Notes: a model not told the origin generated them from the sequence alone. DNA of 64,000 nt from Motacilla alba alba (GCF_015832195.1 NC_052030.1:9133439-9197438), one strand, 5' to 3'. Shown: positions 1-12,231, numbered from the stretch's first letter. Translations and numbers: made by a program.

Positions 1-660
1 GTTTATCCTAATGGAATTTCAATTAGAAATTCCCACCAAAGTCCATCAGCTCAGCCCCACTGATGCCAAGAACTTCTCTGGAGGTGGCTGGAAATCCTGC
101 ATTTATAAACGATGAGAGATTCCCCCAGCAAAGCCACCAGGTACAAGCAGGGCCTCGGTGAAGCTCCACTTGGGAGCTGCAGCGGCAAAATAAAAATGCA
201 AATGTTTATCTCGACTTCTCTTTCAGGCTTGAGTGCTGGTGAAAGCAGCTTTACAAATTCCGAATCCATTGTCTCCCTGGAGAAATCCCAGTGCTGTTTT
301 GTAAGCAAAAGTAAGAGTCTTTGGCACACAGCTGCTGTGGAAGTTTTGACAAGAAAGCGACTGATTTTCAAACACCTGGGTGGGGGCATCGATCGGGGAT
401 CATTCCCTGTTTGCTGAGGACAGGCTCTGGCAGCATTCCCTGCTGGAATAACAGGCAGCATCTGGCATTCAGCTCTCTCCTCTCACCACAGGAATGGGCT
501 GCTGATGCCATCCCACCTGTGGGATGGGATGTGCAGTGGCCATGGAGCAACCAGAGCCAGAGCCATGGCCAGAGAAATGCCCATCTCTCTGGGCTGAATA
601 ACAATTATCATAATCATAAATTTATATTATACCTGTAATATATTATTATATTGTTATATT
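1..660. other. Non-coding stretch, no gene seen
   Basis: No frame here reads like a protein and no repeat family is recognised. A perfect octamer motif (ATGCAAAT, the POU-factor site) lies at 196-203. The last 70 bases become very AT-rich (runs of TTATA and ATTAT). Confidence 0.6.
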
Positions 661-670
661 AAATTAAATT

Positions 671-711
671 ATTCTAACTTTGGTTAGAATTGTTTCAGCT
701 TTGGTTAGAAT
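671..711. repeat. Small hairpin plus 13-bp direct repeat
   Basis: Arms ATTCTAAC (671-678) and GTTAGAAT (683-690) can pair around a 4-base loop. The 13 bases at 678-690 recur at 699-711, so the hairpin's right side is duplicated 21 bases downstream. It sits at the edge of an AT-rich run and could be a remnant of local slippage. Confidence 0.7.
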
Positions 712-2079
712 GGCTCCTTTGGTTTTGCCTAAGCCCTCACTGCCACCCAGCTCCTTGCTCCAGAAGAACTGAAACTGGACAGACCAAAAGAAGCTGTAAT
801 TTGATATTTCAGAAACTGAAATTTGGTCGTTTGGGAGCTATGTGGGCCAAGGTGAGGGATGGAAGTGGGGCTGTGGAGCTGAGGTTGAGCCCAGGGGTGA
901 GTTCAGCACTGCAGTGTGAGAGGGCTTTGCTGGGAGAGTGACTCTTACTTGGCTTTGCCTGTTCCAGGTTCTGCCTTCACCTAAAAATCATCTCTGCTAC
1001 CACTTTCTCCCTCTACTTCGTGTTGTAAATTTGCTGCTGTTAATTAATTTATAACTAAGTTCCATACAGCGACCGCTCGCTCCGAGAGGGATTATTTCAG
1101 ATAATCTCCGTTTGTCAAAACACGTCTGTCTGTGCTCAAAGCCACGAGGAAACCACGAGGAGCTCCAGGGGTTGGGATGGGGAGCAGAGACAGAGGAGCA
1201 GCTCAGCCAAGGAGGGACAGAGAGGGAAAGCAAAGCTCTGGACTTGGCAGTGCCCAACGTCCTCCTTCCCTGGCTCCAGTGCTCCCAACAGATGGAGCAC
1301 GGGGCTGCCATGGCCTCCAAAGCCTGGTGGAGATGGAGCTCGAGCACAGCTGAATCAAACACTGACTAATCCCTGCAGGAAGTGTGGAAAGTCATATTTA
1401 ATCCGTGCCAGCCCATAACCCGTTTGTGCTCTAATTGCTGCCCACTAAACAAGCAATAGATATCCAATTATGGGAGCGTGTTCCCATTGTCCCACATCCT
1501 GCCGTAGCTCAGAGGCTCAGAGAAGCATTTAACTGGTAATAAACAAGGTGCAGGGTTTAATTTGAAAGGTTATTGCAATTTCATATGAGTGAGTGCTGAG
1601 GAGCATTCACAGGGGGAGTTGCAGGAGCCCTGCTCACGTGTGTGGCAGCTTGGGGCAGGCGTGGTGAGTCCTGGCTGGGTTGGAAGGAATATGGGAGCTG
1701 AAAAAGACACCCAGGGATTCAAGAAAAAAAACGTGGCTTTTGCTGTGAACAGCTCACAGAAAACTACTGTGCAATGAGTGGGAACTGAGGAGAAATCAAC
1801 AGGTGAGGGTCTGCAGGGAATGCAGGAGAAAATAGTGCTGGAAATATCCCAACACCCCGGAGCTGAGCCTGGCCCTGGCCCAGTGCCTGCCGTCCTGATC
1901 CCCATGGAGAACAGCCAGGACTGGGGATGGCAGGGATGAAGGGCTGGAAGAATTCCTTAAGGAGATCCTGGATGGGCTGAGGCAGTGCAGGGCATCACTG
2001 AGGTGGGGCATTGAGCTGGGAAAGGGTTGCAGAGCCAAAAATGAAAGAGCTGCTCCAGAAGAGGTAGAAAACAAAAAGG
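712..2079. other. Non-coding stretch, no gene seen
   Basis: Mixed-composition DNA. Around 1380-1570 it turns AT-rich with homeodomain-like cores (TCTAATTG, CCAATTATG), a candidate regulatory element. I see no splice-flanked open frame or recognisable mobile element. Confidence 0.5.
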
Positions 2080-2128
2080 CCTTCCTTCCTTCCCTTTCCT
2101 TCCTTCCTTTTCCTTCCTTCCTCTCTTC
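2080..2128. repeat. TTCC-type microsatellite
   Basis: Imperfect run of CCTTCCTT units interrupted by CCCTTT and CCTTTT. It is a pure pyrimidine tract on the + strand. The open frames across it are lysine/glutamate or arginine runs and are not genes. Confidence 0.85.
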
Positions 2129-2442
2129 CAGGGAGCAGCAGGAGCAAGGAAAAACAAACAAGCCTAACGAAGTGCTTTGGCAATTATACAGACAAACAAA
2201 TCACTTTCCCAAATTGCTTCTTTGGGGAATTACAGCTCCTGGAAATGAAACACAAACAGATTATTAAAAAAGAGCTTCCCGTTGGGAGAGAAGCAGTATT
2301 TACCAGAGAAGATGTGCCTAGCTGGACCTCTAATTGCTGTTCATTAGCTCATATTGATTTAATTAGTTGCTGCACTCAGGTCTAAATTGCCTGCTGGCCT
2401 CAGCAGGGATTTAGGAGCCAGGGCACATCCCTGACCTGCTGG

Positions 2443-2620
2443 GCAGTGATGAAGTGGGGTCCCCTTTGCCACAGTGGGGACACAGCTGAGGAGTGGGGTC
2501 CCCTCTGCCGTGGCAGGGATCCCCTCTGCCACAGTGGGGACCTTCTGCCATGGCAGGGACGCGGCAGGGACACAGCAGGGACATGGCAGAGGACTGGGGT
2601 CCCCTGTGCCATGGCAGTGG
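2443..2620. repeat. Degenerate tandem repeat (GGGGTCCCCTCTGCC type)
   Basis: The phrase GTGGGGTCCCCTYTGCCRYRG recurs at uneven spacing, mixed with GGCAGGGACA units. Copies have drifted in length and sequence, so this is an old or complex minisatellite. The overlapping frames in several phases are repeat translations. Confidence 0.6.
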
Positions 2621-5000
2621 TGGCCAGGGACAGCAGCACGTCCTCGTGGGTTGCTCCTTTGATGAACCCGTGGTGTCATCGAAGCGCTAATTAACCGAAG
2701 CAATTAGAGAGGGCGTGTTCATCACCTGGAGTTAAAGTGTCTGTGAGGAGGCGTGGTGACATCCAGCACTGGATGGCAGCGGGAGTGGGAGGGAAAGCAG
2801 GGGCTCGGTGTGAGGCTGGGGCGTCACGGGCAGTTTTGGGGGCACAGCCCTGCTCTCTGCTCCGGGACATGCTGAGAATGCACAGCCCAGCCCTGGGCTC
2901 ACAGCCCCAGGCACTTCCCGAGCCAGAACCCCAACTATTAACTTTCCTGATTAGCAACCTTTGGGGAGTGGCTGTTTGGCAGATCCCTGCTTTCTAATTG
3001 CAGGTGATTAATGGGGAGCTGCAGTTCTGCTCAGAAATATCTGCAATTCCCTCTTTAGGGAAATCCTGGCTGGGCAGGACACTGGGACCCTCAGCCAGCA
3101 CTGAGTCCAGGACTGCTGCTCCTGCTGCAGAACACATTCCCTGGATGGAGGTGCAGCAGCGGGCACAAGCTGCAATCCCAGGAATCCCACCATGAGCTCT
3201 TTCCCCCACACACAGGCAGTGCTGCCTTATCCCAGCCGTCATTCCTGCAAGTTTTATTCCTGCAGCAAGAGGCAGGGGTGCACAGAACCGTGGGAGCTGA
3301 AGGAAGAGGCCCAAGGGCAGAGGGGGAAGATGCACTGTGAGCCATTCTCTCGCCTTGCAGTGGCATTGAAGGGAGAATTGGATCAGAGGACCTGGAGGTG
3401 CAGCTGCTGTTAAAAATGATCCTTTGTGCATCAAATCAGTATTCCAGGGGCTGCTCCAGATTCAATACATCAAAGGTTGAAGGATCATACAACCCTATTA
3501 GCTCCAAACTTTAATTTCCCTTCGGGGCTGGTGTGTTACAATGCAACTACAGCAGCAATTACAACTTTTCCTTCACTGACAACTTGTTTAGATCAATAAT
3601 GTCCTCAGCATCTTGAATCGAGATGGGCTCCATCAGCTGGACAAGGAAAACAGCCAGAGTGTTTCCTGTGGCTCCACGGCCAGGACTGCTCCCCGGCCCA
3701 GTCTGGATTCTGTGCCATGGCACTCACAGGATTTTGCAAAGTTTGCCCCTCTGCCCCTCTCCTCACCCAGCTGAAGATCCCCAGGATTTCTGTTTTCTCT
3801 CCATAACTCCATCCCTTGCTGGCGCCACCAGCTTCCAGCTGCCCCTCCGGAGCTGAGGGTTCCACAGAGCACCGGGGATGCCAAGCCAGGGTACAGTGTC
3901 TCTCGTGGCACTGACACACTCGGGGCATTGTCACAGACCACACAGCCCCTGGCCAGGGCCCTGCCTCCCCCCACTGCTCTGGGATGAGTTTTGCTTTCAC
4001 CCCTGTCCCACCCAACATTTCCAGTCCATCCTCAGACGAGGCAGGGGAATCTGAAGCCCTCCTCCTGCACTTTGACACAGCTCTGACACCCCCTGAGACA
4101 CTCACCAGGACACGGAGCAGAGATTTGGTGCTGATCAAGCCCTGTAACAGCAAACCTCCTGACACAGCGCCATGTGCCAGCCCAGGATTGCAGTTCCTGG
4201 CCCTTGGAATATTGCCTGAGCTGCTGTTCCCCCGACGTGGCACGGAGCCAGGGAGCACGGAGGAGGAGCAATAAATCTCCCCACTGAACGGGAGCTGGCT
4301 TGGGAATTGGAAAGGAGAAAATCCCACCAGGAGTGAGTGTGGTCTCGGGCTCTGAGACAGATGGGCTGGCAGAGTCATAAAGAAAGGGGTGTTGAGCTCG
4401 TGGGTGGACCAGGAGGCTGAAATTGCAGTCCTTCAGTGAGGGACAGCACAGTGCCTTCCAGCTGATCCCTGCAAGGCTGGACGCCTCTCTGGGCAGGTGA
4501 GGATGGAGATTTAATGTGTGTAGGACTTTTTAATGCAGCAGATGAGCTGAAACCATTAGAAATGCCCACGGGTTTAGCTGGCACAAGCTGGGGCTGGCTT
4601 GCCAGCAAGGGCAAGGATTACTCAGGGCTCTGGGTGGGAGCTGGGAGCTGGCAGGCTGCACATCAAGTTTATAAACCAGCAGAGAATGAACCATTTTGCA
4701 GAGCATTAGAGGCCAGGGAGATGGCCTTGAAAGCCCCAGAGTGTGATGGATTGGATCCGTGTCCCTCGGCCTGGTACAGGCTCTTCCTCCCAGCAAATGT
4801 GCCAGAGTGAAGCTCAGAGGTACCTCATCAAAGCACAGGCACAAGTTTAACATCTCACTGGAAATGTTACAGACCTGCCTTCACTGCAGGCAACAGCCTT
4901 GTTTGGGGAAAAAATGGGATTTAACCTTAAAGCAGCTGGCTGAGCTGAAAATTGCTGGCCCCTGAGTTTGCAGAGGGGCAGAGGCAGCTGTGCCCGTGGG
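2621..5000. other. Non-coding stretch, no gene seen
   Basis: Single-copy-looking sequence with moderate GC. Short AT-rich pieces (2685-2710 with GCTAATTAACC; 3470-3605) could be regulatory. The 257-codon minus-strand frame at 3605-4378 is rich in Ser, Gly, Pro and Arg, has no recognisable domain and overlaps another frame. I treat it as non-coding. Confidence 0.5.
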
Positions 5001-5550
5001 CACGTACCTGCACACATCTGGGCATACACCTGCTCACATCTGGGAATACACCTGCTCACATCTGGGAATACACCTGCACACATCTGGGCATGTACCTGCT
5101 CACATCTGGGCATACACCTGCTCACATCTGGGAATACACCTGCACACATCTGGGCATAGAACTGCTCACATCTGGACATGTATCTGCACACATCTGGGAA
5201 TACACCTGCTCACATCTGGGAATACACCTGCACACATCTGGGCATGTACCTGCTCACATCTGGGCATACACCTGCTCACATCTGGGAATACACCTGCACA
5301 CATCTGGGCATAGAACTGCTCACATCTGGACATGTATCTGCACACATCTGGGAATACACCTGCTCACATCTGGGCATACACCTGCTCACATCTGGGCATA
5401 CACCTGCACACATCTGGGCATGTACCTGCTCACATCTGGGCATGTACCTGCTCACATCTGGACATACACCTGCTCACATCTGGACATACACCTGCACACA
5501 TCTGGGCATAGAACTGCTCACATCTGGGCATGTACCTGCTCACATCTGGA
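5001..5550 (+). repeat. 22-bp minisatellite with a 7-unit higher-order repeat
   Basis: Twenty-four units of 22 bases begin with CACATCTGG at 5013 and every 22 bases after that, with no length change; a 25th is broken at 5541. Units differ mainly in their second half (CATACACCTGCT, AATACACCTGCA, CATGTACCTGCT, CATAGAACTGCT). Units 2-8 (5035-5188) match units 9-15 (5189-5342) in order and variant type, so a 154-bp block was duplicated as a whole. Because 22 is not a multiple of 3, all + frames translate the same peptide cycle. The 234-codon frame over the array is therefore not evidence of a gene. Confidence 0.95.
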
Positions 5551-6930
5551 CAAGGCTAATACATGGTCAAATGAGTCACACCACTGGCTTTTTCACAGGG
5601 AAATGGATATCTGCAGGTTCAGAGGAAAACTTACAGCAAATTTAAGTTTTCCTTGAGGTGGAGCAGATGCAAGGCTGTGGCAGAGGAGGTTGAGGGGCAG
5701 CAGCTGGTCTCCTGCAAGCTGCATGGGTGGGGAATTCCAGGTTTGGACTCTCCAAAGGCAGAGGCTCCCAATGGGCTTTAGGAGGCTCCTCACAGCCCAG
5801 GTCAGAGCGTGGCTGTGGGAGGAAGAGCCAGGGGCCTGCTCTGAGAAGCAGAGGCATGAAATGACTCGACCAAGGTCAGGGGAGATGTGCACAGGTGCGG
5901 GAGCGAGGCCCCCATGACAACACAGCCCTGCCTCTGGCACAAATCCCACATCCCCCACCCTTCCTGCCAGCTCCTCCTGCTGCTCCAGTGCCCAGGTCAG
6001 CACTGGGCTGACCCTGGAGTGGGGACAGGCCTGGCCCTGGCAGACCTGGCCTTGCTGACGCTGATCTCTCCAGTGGAAATCACCACCCCAAGGCTCAGCA
6101 GCACTTGGTGCTCTCTCAAGAGGTCGTGAGGGCTCTGAGGGATGTAAAGAGCTTGTCAGAGAGAGGCTGGAGCTTCCCTAACTGTGGGAATGGAATGCTA
6201 GCATGTCCAGAAACAGAGCTGGAGAAGCCAAGGGAGCATCAGAGAAAGCTGGGGGGAATTTGAACCTTTCCATGGCAGAGCTGCTGCAATTCTAACCGAG
6301 GGATGAGCTCACTGAGGTTTGAGTACAGAACACCCAGAGACAGCCAGAGAGCATTCCTTGCTTTGGAAATGTTCTTGGGATGGGACAAACAGTGCTCTGG
6401 TCAGCTCAGATCTGGCAAGGACGGGAGGCTCCCTCCAGCCAGGGCAGCGCAGGCAGATGGATGTGGGATGCTCTGAGCCTTGGAGCCTGAACACACCTGG
6501 ACCTTGGCCAGGGATCTGCCTGCCATGGAAGTCCAAGGCTGGTGTCCAGCAGCTTTTCATTTCCAGACTGCTTTTCCTTTCCCAGACCGCTTGGCACAGC
6601 CTTGCAGGGACATTGGCTGACCCCCAGAGCTCCTCAGCCTGACCTGTCAGCCTGGCTTGTGCTGAGAGCTGGGGCTGAGAGCATCACTGAACTCTGCTCT
6701 GCCAACCCTCACCCCATCCCAGCGCAATTCCTGCATCAGTTTTGGATCCTTTACCCCCCGCTCTGTGTTTTGTCACACCCCCTGCCTGATTGCAGGCAGG
6801 GATGTGCACGGTTTGCTGGCTTTGGGAGCTTGAGGAGGATTCTCCTGGTTTTGTGTCGCTGTCCTGGGGACACAGGGAGCTGCAGCCTCAGAGCAGAGCC
6901 TGCAGCAGCAGGGAAATGCTGGAGTGATCA
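5551..6930. other. Non-coding stretch, no gene seen
   Basis: Moderately GC-rich DNA without a recognised repeat family. Frames up to 136 codons occur on both strands, overlap each other and have the Pro/Leu/Gly/Trp-rich make-up of chance frames. Confidence 0.5.
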
Positions 6931-7510
6931 ACTTTTGTCACTAAAGACATAAAGTTTTACTACAGAGAATGACTCAGTATTACAATGTCTATAAAAGCCT
7001 GGGAGGTGTTTGTGAGAGGTTGGCTAATCCTGCTTCCACCTGGACCCGTAAATCCAATAAAAGGCTGGTGCTTCCAACTGGGTCACTGTGGCCTCATTAC
7101 AAAAGTCCTCAGGTACCAGTTCTCATGAATAAACAGTTGTTTTGTGGCTGAAACAAATCAACATGTTAAACACCCTGTACAGCTTAAAAAGTTCCAACCG
7201 TTATGCAAATGGACCTGTTAAATGAAGAATATTCCTAGGTAAAATAATTATGCAGAGCAGTTTCCCCTCTGCATAAGGTGCCAAAAATTATCTCAGTGAT
7301 GCCAATTATCTGCTTGTTAGCACTGACATTATCATAGTCATTACACAGAGCCGGTGCAGTTTGTGTAAGATCTACACTGTGTTCTATTGTCATTTTTCCC
7401 TCTATTTACAACTCTGTATAATAAATGTCGTTTTTCAAATGTTAAGGTATTTGGTATTTAATCTATCATTAAGGCTCTGAATATGTCTAGCCTCTAATAG
7501 GAAGGCTGGT
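6931..7510. promoter_or_regulatory. AT-rich block, candidate conserved non-coding element
   Basis: A 580-base AT-rich island between GC-richer flanks. It holds a perfect octamer ATGCAAAT at 7203-7210, near-octamers (AATTATGCAG) and several TAAT cores, and no recognised transposon. This composition is typical of vertebrate developmental enhancers, but that is inference. A multi-species alignment would decide. Confidence 0.35.
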
Positions 7511-8529
7511 TGTAACACCCTGTGGTACTAAAAATAAAAATAAAAGGGGGGAAAAAGGGAAAAAGTCTGCTTAGCTTGGGTGGGGAAGATGTGGGAGTGA
7601 AGGAGTTTCAAAGAGGGGACTTGAAGCCCGAGGGTCCCCAGGATGGGATCCTCCCTAGCCCATGGTCCACAGCAGGAGCTTGGAAATGCTGCCTGTGCCA
7701 CCAAGGGGTGTCCCTGAGTGCTTTGTGAAAAATAAATTCGCCTATCTCCTTGGTTCTAGAAGGGCTTTTGAAATGTGCTAAAACCATCCCTTAATTATTC
7801 TGAAATTACTGATAACTGCCTCTGCAACAGGTTATGAACCATCCCCTCATTATGTTATAGCCGCAGCATTCCTATGAATCATTAATTAATTATCCTCGGC
7901 TCTCCAGCATGAAAAATTGATGTCTAGAGAAAACAAACAGAAAAGGAGAAACTGAAGACAGGCACAAACAGGCGAGAGAAAAGCAGTCCAAACACTCAGA
8001 GAACAAGCTGGGGACTGGGAGGGAGAGGAGGAGGAAGGCAGCAAGCAGAGAGAAGGGCTGGAAGTGGAAGAGCAGGATCCCCCCAGCTCCTCTGGAACCC
8101 TGCAGCAATTCTAGTACCTGTTACTTAGAAAATAAAAATAATTACACTCTAATTACTTTGACACAAGAAATGAAGCAGATTGTTATCAGAGTGAGATAAA
8201 CAGCAGCTTCAAAGCAGTTTTACTCTGGAAGTCATTTACATGCGGGGAGCACATGGAATTTTGCCTGCAGGAGCTCCAGGATTCACTCCTGCTTTGCTCC
8301 TACTCCGTGTGGGACCGAGCTGGGCTGGTGGCAGGGTGATCCCCCGTGGGAATTGTCTCCTGCTGACCTCTCGGAGCTGTGCCTGCTGGTCATCCCTGTC
8401 CCAGTTCCCTTTGGAATGCACCCTGCCAGCTGTGGCTGCTCGCAGGTGCTGCAGGTGTGCTGCGGGTCCCTCCAGGTCCCACGTGGCCGTGGGGACAGCA
8501 GGGCACCCGCCAGCAGGGCAGGCTGCCCG
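7511..8529. other. Non-coding stretch with AT-rich pieces
   Basis: Opens with A-rich AAAATAAAAATAAAAG. AT-rich pieces lie at 7725-7910 (TTAATTAATTATCC) and 8110-8230 and could belong to the same regulatory landscape as the block before it. No gene seen. Confidence 0.5.
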
Positions 8530-8959
8530 TGTTGTGTTGCACTAAAGAGTTTATCCAGTTGTTGTTTTTGCACCGGGTGTTTGGTAATTTGCACTGATCA
8601 CATGGTTTGTCCCCTTGTCCCCTTTCCCCCCAAAGCCCCATGGTGATGATCTCTTCCAGGTTTATTCCTCCCCTCGCCCCCTCCTCACTCGCATCCCATT
8701 GCCTGTGGTCCCTGTCCTCCTCCCCCATTCCCCCGGGCTTAAAATCTCCTGGGACAAGACCTTCGCCTTCTTCTTCTCCTTTGCTCTTTTCCCATCTGGG
8801 ACCCCCTGGAGTAATTCCACAATAAAGCTGTGGGATTTTTGCTCCCGAGGAGAAGAACACCTCTAGTCTTTTACTTTTTTCCTTGTAAAGGCTGCGAGGA
8901 GCCAGGCTCCAGAGCTGGTGGGATCAGAGCTGAGGGCACCGGAGAGATCAGCCTTTACA
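8530..8959 (+). mobile_element. Endogenous-retrovirus LTR (solo), + orientation
   Basis: The 3' edge is clear: ...CTTTACA at 8959, then GC, then a near-perfect tRNA-Lys primer-binding site from 8962. A TATA-like TTAAAA (8739-8744) and an AATAAA poly(A) signal (8821-8826) sit in the order and spacing expected of U3-R-U5. The 5' edge is proposed at TGTTGTGTTG (8530), giving a 430-base TG...CA element. Possible weak target-site remnants are GCCCG (8525-8529) and ACCCG (9047-9051). A Lys primer suggests a class II (beta-like) retrovirus. No internal genes follow: the sequence goes straight into a tRNA copy. The LTR identity is fairly safe, the 5' boundary is not. Confidence 0.6.
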
Positions 8960-8961
8960 GC

Positions 8962-9045
8962 TGGCGCCCAACGGGGGGCTCCAACCCACACCCCTGAGTG
9001 GTTTGATTAAGAGTTTCATGCTCTACCGACTGAGCTAGCCCGGGC
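8962..9045 (-). pseudogene. tRNA-Lys(CTT)-derived copy with encoded CCA, joined to the LTR
   Basis: Read on the minus strand this is a whole tRNA-Lys: acceptor start GCCCGGGCTAGCTCAG (A box region), anticodon loop CTCTTAA with anticodon CTT, T arm GGGTTGGAGCC in place of GGTTCGAGCC, and terminal GCGCCA. The CCA is present in the DNA, whereas animal tRNA genes lack it, so the copy came from mature tRNA through reverse transcription. A 7-base insert (AAACCAC) after the anticodon stem and T-arm changes should disable it as a tRNA. The first 18 bases next to the LTR match the retroviral Lys primer-binding site except for one base. The match runs well past 18 bases, through the entire tRNA. Confidence 0.85.
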
Positions 9046-9289
9046 GACCCGGGGCAGCTGCGGGCAGCACGGCCAGGGACAAAGCGGCTGCAGTCTCCTC
9101 CCCACTGAAGGGTGCAGGTCACTCCTGAAATGCCAGGGATTGCAGGCACTTTTTGGCTCAAGCAGAGAGAAGGAATGGTGTTAGTCACACAGCCCTGCGA
9201 GGGGACACACCTGGGGCAGCAGGGACACACAGGGTGCTCCCAGGGTGCCCCCAGCAGCACTGGGGGTGACTTTGCTCTGACACCCCACA

Positions 9290-9422
9290 AACAGGCTCCC
9301 CAGGGAAGTGATGGAGTCACCATCCCTGGAGATGCTCAAACGACGAGTGAAGCTGGCCCTTCACGACACTGGCATGGCACTATTGGAGGTGTTTTTCAGC
9401 CTTAATGGTTCTGTGACTCTCT
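9290..9422 (+). mobile_element. CR1 LINE fragment (3' end)
   Basis: Carries the CR1 3' region pattern: CAGGGAAGTGATGGAGTCAC, 'CATCCCTGGAGATGCTCAAA', then a worn AATGGTTCTGTGACTCT tail corresponding to ATTCTATG repeats. Heavily 5'-truncated, as most CR1 copies are, and carrying no reverse transcriptase sequence. Confidence 0.75.
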
Positions 9423-12231
9423 AAAAATGGACCTGTCCCCCGTCAAGCTGGGGCAGGACCTAGACAGGAGCTTTGCCTCAGAGAGAAGCAGCTGCTTTCC
9501 TCTCCAGCCACTTTGGGGCCGTGAGATGGATCCTGTCTCTCAGTGACACCATCCTGAGGCCACAGGACGTGGCTGTGATGATGATGATGATGATGATGCC
9601 CCGATGTCCAGGAGCTCACCCACCCTCCGGGACACTGCGGCTCCTGGGAGGGGATCAGCTCAGAGCTCTACCCTCCCGCAGCTGCTTCCCCGGAGGCCTC
9701 ACAGGGCTGCTGTTTTTATTTCCTTTCCTTTGGTCTCTGAGAGAGAAATCACACGTCCTTTCAGAAGTGTCCCCTTGTAAAGGAGGGAATGCTCAGAAAC
9801 GCACAAACCTCTGAAGTCTAAATGCCTTGAGATTGTTCTGCCATTGCAGCTTTGATACAAAGGAAAGTCTGATGGAAATGTCAAAATATTTGATATTTTA
9901 CAGCAAAAAGAAAACAGTTCTCGTAATGGAAACTCCGCTTCCTTGTGCCTCGGTGCCACTTGTTTGATCATTGAAGGGCAAGAAAATAAATGTTTCCTTG
10001 TGGCTGTGGATTTCAAATTCCAATGTAAAATCCAAGCAAATGTGCGCTGACCTGGAGAGGTGTGAGGAGGGAGTTTAACTCTGCCTTGGCTGTGCTCAGC
10101 CACGGTGCCAGTGCTCCCAACGCTGTCTGTGGCACAGCAGCTCTGCCAGGGGTCAGTGGCACGCATGGGCACCTTGGTGGCACTGGGTGGTGGCCCTGGA
10201 TGGTGACAGCGAGAGAACACAGTTTTAAATACTGAATCCAAACTCAAAGGATGCTTTGGATGCAGAGAACGAGATCCATCCGATGGACAGACAGACACAG
10301 AGTCCCTCTTGTCCCTGCCAGGCAGGACTGTGTGGACACATGGCCCCAAAAGGAACCTGCAGCTCCTCACGAGCCAGGATTTTATTAAACAAACAAACTG
10401 GAGCAATTCCTCCAGATTTACAGACACTTCCTCTGCTCTACTCCCATGACCTGCTGCAGATTTACAGCTCTGCATTAACCTCGTGAGCACTCGTAAAGCT
10501 GGCTGAGATAATGTTGGCCAGGAGGGTTTTATGGGCGAGTCATAATTACAAAATGCAGAAGAACTCCGGGAATCTGTTTATTAGCCCTTAATACTTGGTC
10601 AACAGCTGCACTGTGCACCTCATGCCTGCCTGCACGTCTCCTCCTCAGATCAATTGTTCTCCCAGGTTTTCCCTTTCTTCCTTTCCCTCTAAAAGAATTC
10701 AGCACCTGTTTCAGCAGCGTATGGAGTGTTTTAAACAGTTTGCAGCGAGGTCAGCTCCTGTGGGTGGGCAGTGCCCAGCAATCACGGGCAGTGGGGCCTG
10801 ATGGTGCTGCTGGTGAATCCTCCCCATCCCAGGGCATCCCCGAGGCATTCCCGGGGCATTCCCCAGCACATCCCAGTGCAGGGGGCCCTGCCCGGGTGGG
10901 AGCCGCGTTTCAAGGAGTTCTCAGTTAGGGAACAGGACTTTCCATGCCCCCTCTCCGTGCAGAGCAGGTCACCAGCACATCCCAAATCCCCCTTTGCTGC
11001 CACTTGCTAGGATTTGAAACTCAAACAAGGCGCATGAATAATGTAACGCGCTCCTTCTTCTCTTCTTGCCTTCAAATCCTCAGAGGGTGAGTGAAGCTTC
11101 TTGTCTGCCTCATTAGCGGCTGTTGAGCCATTTGATTTCTGTAACAATGAGTGCGCTCGCCAGGATTTTCATACCCATTTGCGTCACGGAGTCAACACGG
11201 AATTTTTTTGAATTCACATAAAAAATTAATGGCGTAATCTGCATCCGTCTCTGTGGCAGGGGAGGCTCCTGTCCCCGCTCCTCCCTACAAATGGGAAAGG
11301 GCCGGGACAGAGCCCGGTGAGGGGACAAGGACACGGGGCTGCCACACGGGAGCAGCACAGCAGGCGGTCCTCCAGGGTCCTGTGGGATGGGACTGACCTC
11401 GGCCACCACGGAGCAGGAAAAATTGAAGTTTTCAGCCACGCAGGAGTTGACCTTGGTTATGGTGTATTTGCGTGCTGCAAGTAAAATAACATATATAGAC
11501 AGGAGGATCTGCTTCACTGGATCCTGCTTTTCCATAGTTACTCAGGAAATTTAATTAGAATTAATTTAGGTGTGAATTAGCTAAACCTCATTAAACGTCC
11601 TCCTGCAGTGAAAACTTTATTTAACATTAAAGTGAGCTAAACCCAAGCACCGGGATTTCAATCCTGACTTAATGTCCACAGAGGAGTTTAATGTGGATTA
11701 ATTAAGTCCTGTCCCATTTTCACAGCCATTTAATTCGGATTCTTGTGCGAGCAGCCCCACTTTGGCAGCAGGTGCCAGCCAGGTGTGGCAGGACAGGTGG
11801 TGCCATCAAATATTCTCTAATGGATACACCCACCCCAGAACCCATTGGTCGAGCTACAAATGAGCATTTTCAGGAATACGAATTCCCTTCAGGCCAAACC
11901 TTGGCCATGTTGGTGCTGTCCTTGATGGGAAGGAACCTTTCTGCAGAGTCACTGCCTCCACTGTGGTCTGGGAGGGATTTGCTTGAAACACTCTGGGTGG
12001 CTCTCAGGGCATCCAGGCTCCCTGCACCAGGGCAGGACAGGGATCAGCCCTGCCTGATGTGGGAGCAGAGGGATTATCCGTGGGAGATGGATGGGAGAGG
12101 CTGATAACAAACCCGCAATGCAATCAGTGCCTGTGATGGTATCACAGGTGGAGAGGCAGAGGCCGTGAAGCTGCTGGGATGCTCAGAGTGTGCAGCTTCT
12201 GCAGTCACTTGTCCTTGTCTGCTTAGCTGTT
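9423..12231. other. Non-coding stretch, no gene seen
   Basis: Includes a (TGA)n run at 9576-9598, an AT-rich piece at 9820-10030 and a TTAATTAG-rich piece at 11540-11720. The 263-codon minus frame at 9699-10490 spans AT-rich and GC-rich parts but shows no domain, repeat or splice signal that supports it. I leave it uncalled. Confidence 0.45.
9576..9598. repeat. (TGA)n trinucleotide microsatellite
   Basis: About seven perfect ATG/TGA units directly after GTGGC. Confidence 0.9.

Noticed and set aside
4952..5656. 234-codon + frame over the 22-bp array
   Set aside because: It is the repeat read in frame. A 22-base unit without stops is open in all + frames.
8962..9045. Functional tRNA-Lys gene
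   Set aside because: It has an encoded CCA, a 7-base insertion beyond the anticodon stem and T-arm changes, and is joined to an LTR, so it is a reverse-transcribed copy.
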